DNA from: Aquatica leii
Lineage: Eukaryota > Arthropoda > Insecta > Coleoptera > Lampyridae
Assembly (NCBI GenBank): GCA_035610365.1
Contig: CM069433.1
Location: 130,280,545 to 130,344,544 of the forward strand
Direction: 5' to 3'
DNA length: 64,000 nt
Each line of letters starts with the position of its first letter. Position 1 is the first letter of the stretch. Below are positions 61,110 to 64,000 of this stretch, piece after piece. The translations under genes and the position numbers were made by a program. The notes below the pieces were generated by a model that saw only the letters and a program-made list of their open reading frames with translations, was not told the origin of the DNA and did not search any database.

Positions 61110-61360
61110 AATATGTCAACTAAAAAAATTAATTTGATATTTTTGCCGCTATAAATAATTTGTCCAATCATAATTGAGAATTCGAAGTTGGTACATTCAC
61201 AATTAAAAGTTGCTTAAAATAAATTATGACAGTTTACAGCTGACATTTTCCGCGTGCGTTTTATTAATTACTAATTCCTTTTATTGTGTTCCAGTGTTAC
61301 TCTTGTTTATTAAATCAGTTTTTTTGAAGACTACTTTGTTGGTTTATTTGTGAAATACAG

Positions 61361-61419
61361 GTATGTATTTACAAATGTTTTAATAACATGTAATTATAAT
61401 GTAAGTTTTATGTTTGAAG
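61361..61419 (+). other. Probable 5' UTR intron of the transposase gene
   Basis: AATACAG/GTATGT at 61361 and TTTGAAG/GTTATC ending at 61419 would remove a 59-bp intron directly upstream of the start codon at 61432. Typical insect intron size; inferred from splice-site sequence alone. Confidence 0.5.
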
Positions 61420-61431
61420 GTTATCATTATT

Positions 61432-62772
61432 ATGGCTGGAACTACGAAGAAAACTATCCATTCTGAGGCTCGAAACATTATCGAAAATGTTATTCAGTTC
61501 TTCGATAGTCAAAAAGCTGCTGGTGAATGGGCATTTCCTTTGGACAAGGCAACCGAACTTGCAGCGGCTGCTATTGGGAAATCAGTGGCTACTATTTTGA
61601 GAATCAGAAAAGAAGCTGCTGTAGCTGATGGTAATCTTCTAGAATCACCTTCGAAAAAAAGGAGAAGCGGAGGATCCAACAAAATAGTGATGGATGAGTG
61701 CGATTTAGGAATTTTAAAAAGAACAGTGCAAGAGGTTTACACGGTTGACAAGCAAGTGCCAACGTTAAAAATTTTAGTGAGTAAAATGCAAGACAAGATT
61801 AATTATACTGGCGGACAAGAAACCATTCGAAAACATCTTTTAAGAATTGGCTTCAAATTTAAAAAATGTGAAAACCGACGAAAATTGCTCATGGAACGCA
61901 ATGATATCGTAGCTTGGCGTTCTCGTTATCTACGAAAGTTGAGAGAAAACGCTGCTCTCGGAGAAAATAAAAAACCAATCACATATTTAGACGAAACTTT
62001 TATTCACCCATCTTATGGGGTCAGTAAGTGCTGGCAGTCCAAGGACCAACCAGGTGTATATAAAGCTGATTGTTCTGGCCAGCGGTACATTATTGTACAC
62101 GCAGGTGGTACGTATGGATTTGTTAATAACGGGTTATTAATTTTTAAATCTAAAAGCAAATCAGGAGATTACCACGACGACATGAATCATCATAATTTTA
62201 TGCAGTGGATCGAAAAACAGTTAATCCCAAATTTGCCACCAAAAGGAATCGTTGTTTTGGATAATGCACCGTACCACAGTGTTCAAATCAACAAACCTCC
62301 AACCCAAGCCACAAGAAAGCAGGAAATTAGAGACTGGCTTGAAAGTAACGAGGTTTCAACAACTGGGGATATGCGGAAATCCGAATTGTTAGAATTGGTA
62401 AAAAAGATTGGCTACACTAAAACATTTTATGTAGACGAAATTTTAAAAAAACATGGACATACCGTGTTACGTTTGCCTCCATATCATTGCGATCTTAATC
62501 CCATTGAGTTTATATGGAGTTTGTTTAAACATAAGGTCGCAATGAATAATGTACAGCAAAGCGCCAAGGAAATCGAGGTGTTAGTAAGAAATGCGTTTGA
62601 TGAAATCACAGCATTAGATTGGCAAAAACAGTGCATGCACGTGGATCAGTTGGCTCAAGAAATGTGGGTGAACGATGGATTAGTTGACTATGTAGTGGAA
62701 AACTTTAAATTTGTAGTGAATACTGGTTCATCGGAAGATGACACAAGTTTAGAAGAATATAAAAGTGATTAA
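61432..62772 (+). CDS. DDE_3 transposase, DD81E spacing (Sailor-like)
   Basis: A 446-residue transposase starting at the Met of MAGTTKKTIHSEARN. The N-terminus is two helix-turn-helix-like regions (AAAAIGKSVATILRIRKEA, ~45-63; QETIRKHLLRIGFKFKKCE, ~140-158) separated by a basic KKRRSGG patch. The DDE domain has ITYLDETFIH (Asp187), VVLDNAPYHS (Asp277) and HCDLNPIEFIWS (Glu359). The gap between the second Asp and the Glu is 81 residues, not the 34 of Tc1; it contains an inserted helical segment (RKQEIRDWLESNE to SELLELVKKIG). This matches the DD82E Sailor type, known from the literature, to within one residue. No defect is visible. AATAAA lies at 62771-62776, overlapping the stop. Confidence 0.92.
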   Translation: MAGTTKKTIHSEARNIIENVIQFFDSQKAAGEWAFPLDKATELAAAAIGKSVATILRIRKEAAVADGNLLESPSKKRRSGGSNKIVMDECDLGILKRTVQEVYTVDKQVPTLKILVSKMQDKINYTGGQETIRKHLLRIGFKFKKCENRRKLLMERNDIVAWRSRYLRKLRENAALGENKKPITYLDETFIHPSYGVSKCWQSKDQPGVYKADCSGQRYIIVHAGGTYGFVNNGLLIFKSKSKSGDYHDDMNHHNFMQWIEKQLIPNLPPKGIVVLDNAPYHSVQINKPPTQATRKQEIRDWLESNEVSTTGDMRKSELLELVKKIGYTKTFYVDEILKKHGHTVLRLPPYHCDLNPIEFIWSLFKHKVAMNNVQQSAKEIEVLVRNAFDEITALDWQKQCMHVDQLAQEMWVNDGLVDYVVENFKFVVNTGSSEDDTSLEEYKSD

Positions 62773-63189
62773 TAAATCTGTTTAAATAGGTATTTGTTCA
62801 ATTAATTTTGATTTCAATTTAAGGATTAATTTGTGTTACTAAAAATTGTCAAGCTAATAGCTTATTCGTTTATTCAACAAAATATCAAACTTGAATACAA
62901 TTAAGATAAGCAAAAGGAATTTTATAAATCTTAAGTTATTTAAAACTGTTTCTGTAAAATTTAATATTGTCACTAAAAATTGTATATTCATGTTTTGGGT
63001 TTTAAGTTTAATAACGTATTTCTTTTATAGATATGTTTCTTTCTAATTTTGTAAAGAAAAATATAAGTTACACTGGTTATGCAGCAAACAATACATTTAT
63101 GTGTATCCAACAATATACATTTAAATTAAGCGCCCAAATACTTTTTTTGGGATTGTACCATATAAGCTACTGTAGCGCCGGTATCCCCT

Positions 63190-63220
63190 CTCCAACTATC
63201 TTGTTTGCTCTGTGAACCTG
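63190..63220 (-). repeat. Right inverted end of Sailor-like element
   Basis: Partner of 61079-61109; TA at 63221-63222. Confidence 0.85.
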
Positions 63221-64000
63221 TATATAAGTTCTTCAAAAACGTATTTTTTAATTTTTCGTAACTATCACGTTCCATATCAGGATTATCGTCTATGTTTAAA
63301 CCATAATTGAAATCTGGACCTGCGCAGCGTATACGTTTTTTTTTATACACTGGAAAAATAATAAAACGTACAGTACAAAACTTGATTACAGATAAAATGC
63401 TCTTACCAAAAATTCTTTTCTTTGTTTGAATTTTACGCTTCATAGCTTTTTTACAATAATCTTCAGTATAATAACCAGGAACGTTACCGATCTGACGCTG
63501 AATGAGTTTATGGTAATTTGCAGGATTATTAAAAGAAACAGCAGCTGCATGACATCTAATTTCGTAAGATCCTTTTTGTGCAAAATTGATCCTTTTTGCG
63601 CCCACAAATTTTGCAACTAACGAGTTATAACACTCAGCAGTATTTGTGTTAAGATTATGTAGCAAACTCCAGGCGTTGTTAGCAATTCTTTGAGTACTAC
63701 GCATAATTTCGTCATATATTCCACATTTTTTAAATTTGGGTATATTATTTATATGTACAAAATAAATTAATTTTGTTCAACGCTTAGATATAGTACGTAC
63801 CTCCCCATTATCGAGTTTTGTTTTTTGTTTTTCGGATGAACAGTAATATTCCTGACAATTAATGTGATCTCCAAATACGTGGTGTGGTGTATTTAAGATA
63901 TCTTCTTTTAAATGTCCTACTTTAGATGTAATAGTATTATCAATTGGTATCCAATATTTTATTGCACTGAGAACAGATATTCTAATTTTCTCAATATTTG

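Larger units (their letters stand above)
61079..63220 (+). mobile_element. Sailor-like (IS630/Tc1/mariner) transposon, intact
   Basis: The ends are inverted repeats of about 30 bp: left CAGCTCCACTTTGCAAACA, right (other strand) CAGGTTCACAGAGCAAACA. Both continue GATAGT(C/T)GGA. TA flanks both sides (61077-61078 and 63221-63222). Removing the element and one TA joins the YqaJ gene in frame, minus strand: LKNLY directly to SVDIAEVERSTRDQ, which proves the boundaries. The element is 2,142 bp, with one uninterrupted transposase gene (61432-62772). All parts needed for an autonomous Tc1/mariner-type element are present, so it may be young. Confidence 0.93.
60400..64000 (-). pseudogene. YqaJ-type exonuclease gene (partial, split by transposon)
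   Basis: YqaJ domains are lambda-exonuclease-like nucleases; in eukaryotes they occur in DNA transposons such as ISL2EU. Exons on the minus strand: 63801-64000 (partial, SAIKYWIPIDNTI, HINCQEYYC, donor GTACGT), about 63407-63735 (IANNAWSLLHNLNTNTAECY, KFVGAKRINFAQKGSYEIRC, donor GTAAGA), and 63221-63349 (PDFNYGLNIDDNPDMERDSY). The last piece, 60400-61078, carries the nuclease: RLTASNFGRIF, ENENKAIELF, AATPDRIL (catalytic Asp), IIEVKCPAS (Glu-x-Lys, codons at 60733-60735 and 60727-60729) and YMLQIQGQMHIT. The transposon at 61079-63220 interrupts it. I found no AG acceptor for the exon ending near 63735. The 5' end is outside the window. Confidence 0.82.

Noticed and set aside
61079-61130. A TTTTTTTAG acceptor just upstream of the YqaJ 3' part, suggesting an intron holding the transposase gene
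   Set aside because: Inverted ends and TA flanks at 61077-61078 and 63221-63222, plus the in-frame empty site, show a transposon insertion into an exon; the AG lies inside the transposon end.
63126-63220. Open minus-strand frame continuing the YqaJ exon to a stop near 63126
   Set aside because: This part is the end of the Sailor-like element and only by chance stays open; it does not resemble the YqaJ family.
1-64000. tRNA genes, rRNA and CRISPR arrays
   Set aside because: No B-box-like GGTTCGAATCC with a matching A box, no rRNA-like block, and no regularly spaced identical repeats were seen.

Overview
The window looks like nuclear DNA of an arthropod, most likely an insect. It is very AT-rich, its introns are short (about 50-60 bp, GT..AG), and it carries an insect-type mix of transposons: DUF4817-bearing mariners, pogo, hAT, PIF/Harbinger with a zeste/Myb-like partner gene, a CR1/Jockey-like LINE, an R2-like LINE, and Ty3/gypsy and Ty1/copia fossils. 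I cannot name the order or species. I found no convincing single-copy host gene, tRNA, rRNA or CRISPR array. This is a repeat-filled intergenic or heterochromatin-like region.

Layout. 0.4-2.8 kb: a decayed pogo/Tigger-like element with 72-bp inverted ends and a TA duplication. 5.1-8.6 kb: a broken Ty3/gypsy fossil with a hAT copy inside it (exact 8-bp duplication) and a 2-kb mariner at its right edge. 10.9-11.3 kb: a mariner remnant. 11.5-13.3 kb: several dispersed or local repeats. 16.9-19.0 kb: an internally deleted PIF/Harbinger element whose Myb/zeste-like partner gene is well preserved. 19.4-20.6 kb: a non-autonomous hAT element holding a perfect 46-bp palindrome. 20.7-22.0 and 25.7-27.1 kb: gypsy and copia fossils. 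27.65-31.5 kb: a non-LTR retrotransposon with both reading frames open. 32.4-34.9 kb: a hAT transposase gene cut by a 968-bp MITE. 38.1-39.8 kb: a mariner sitting at the centre of a palindromic element. 41.1 and 55.2 kb: two hairpin MITEs that look like one family. 42.2-47.3 kb: a 5.1-kb element with ~750-bp inverted ends that encodes an XPG/FEN-like nuclease protein (Academ-like), itself interrupted by a GC-rich R2-type LINE fragment. 60.4-64.0 kb: a YqaJ-type nuclease gene of the kind carried by some eukaryotic DNA transposons, split by a 2,142-bp element with an intact transposase (IS630/Tc1/mariner group, D-D-E with 81 residues in the last gap, close to the DD82E Sailor type).

Most parts do not work together as a pathway; they are a stack of insertions. 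The best-supported relationships are five nestings (hAT in gypsy, MITE in hAT, mariner in palindrome, R2-like LINE in Academ-like, Sailor-like in YqaJ gene). In two of them (Sailor-like in YqaJ, MITE in hAT) taking out the inserted DNA and one target copy leaves an uninterrupted host reading frame. The two elements that look young are the LINE at 27.65-31.5 kb and the Sailor-like element at 61.1-63.2 kb.
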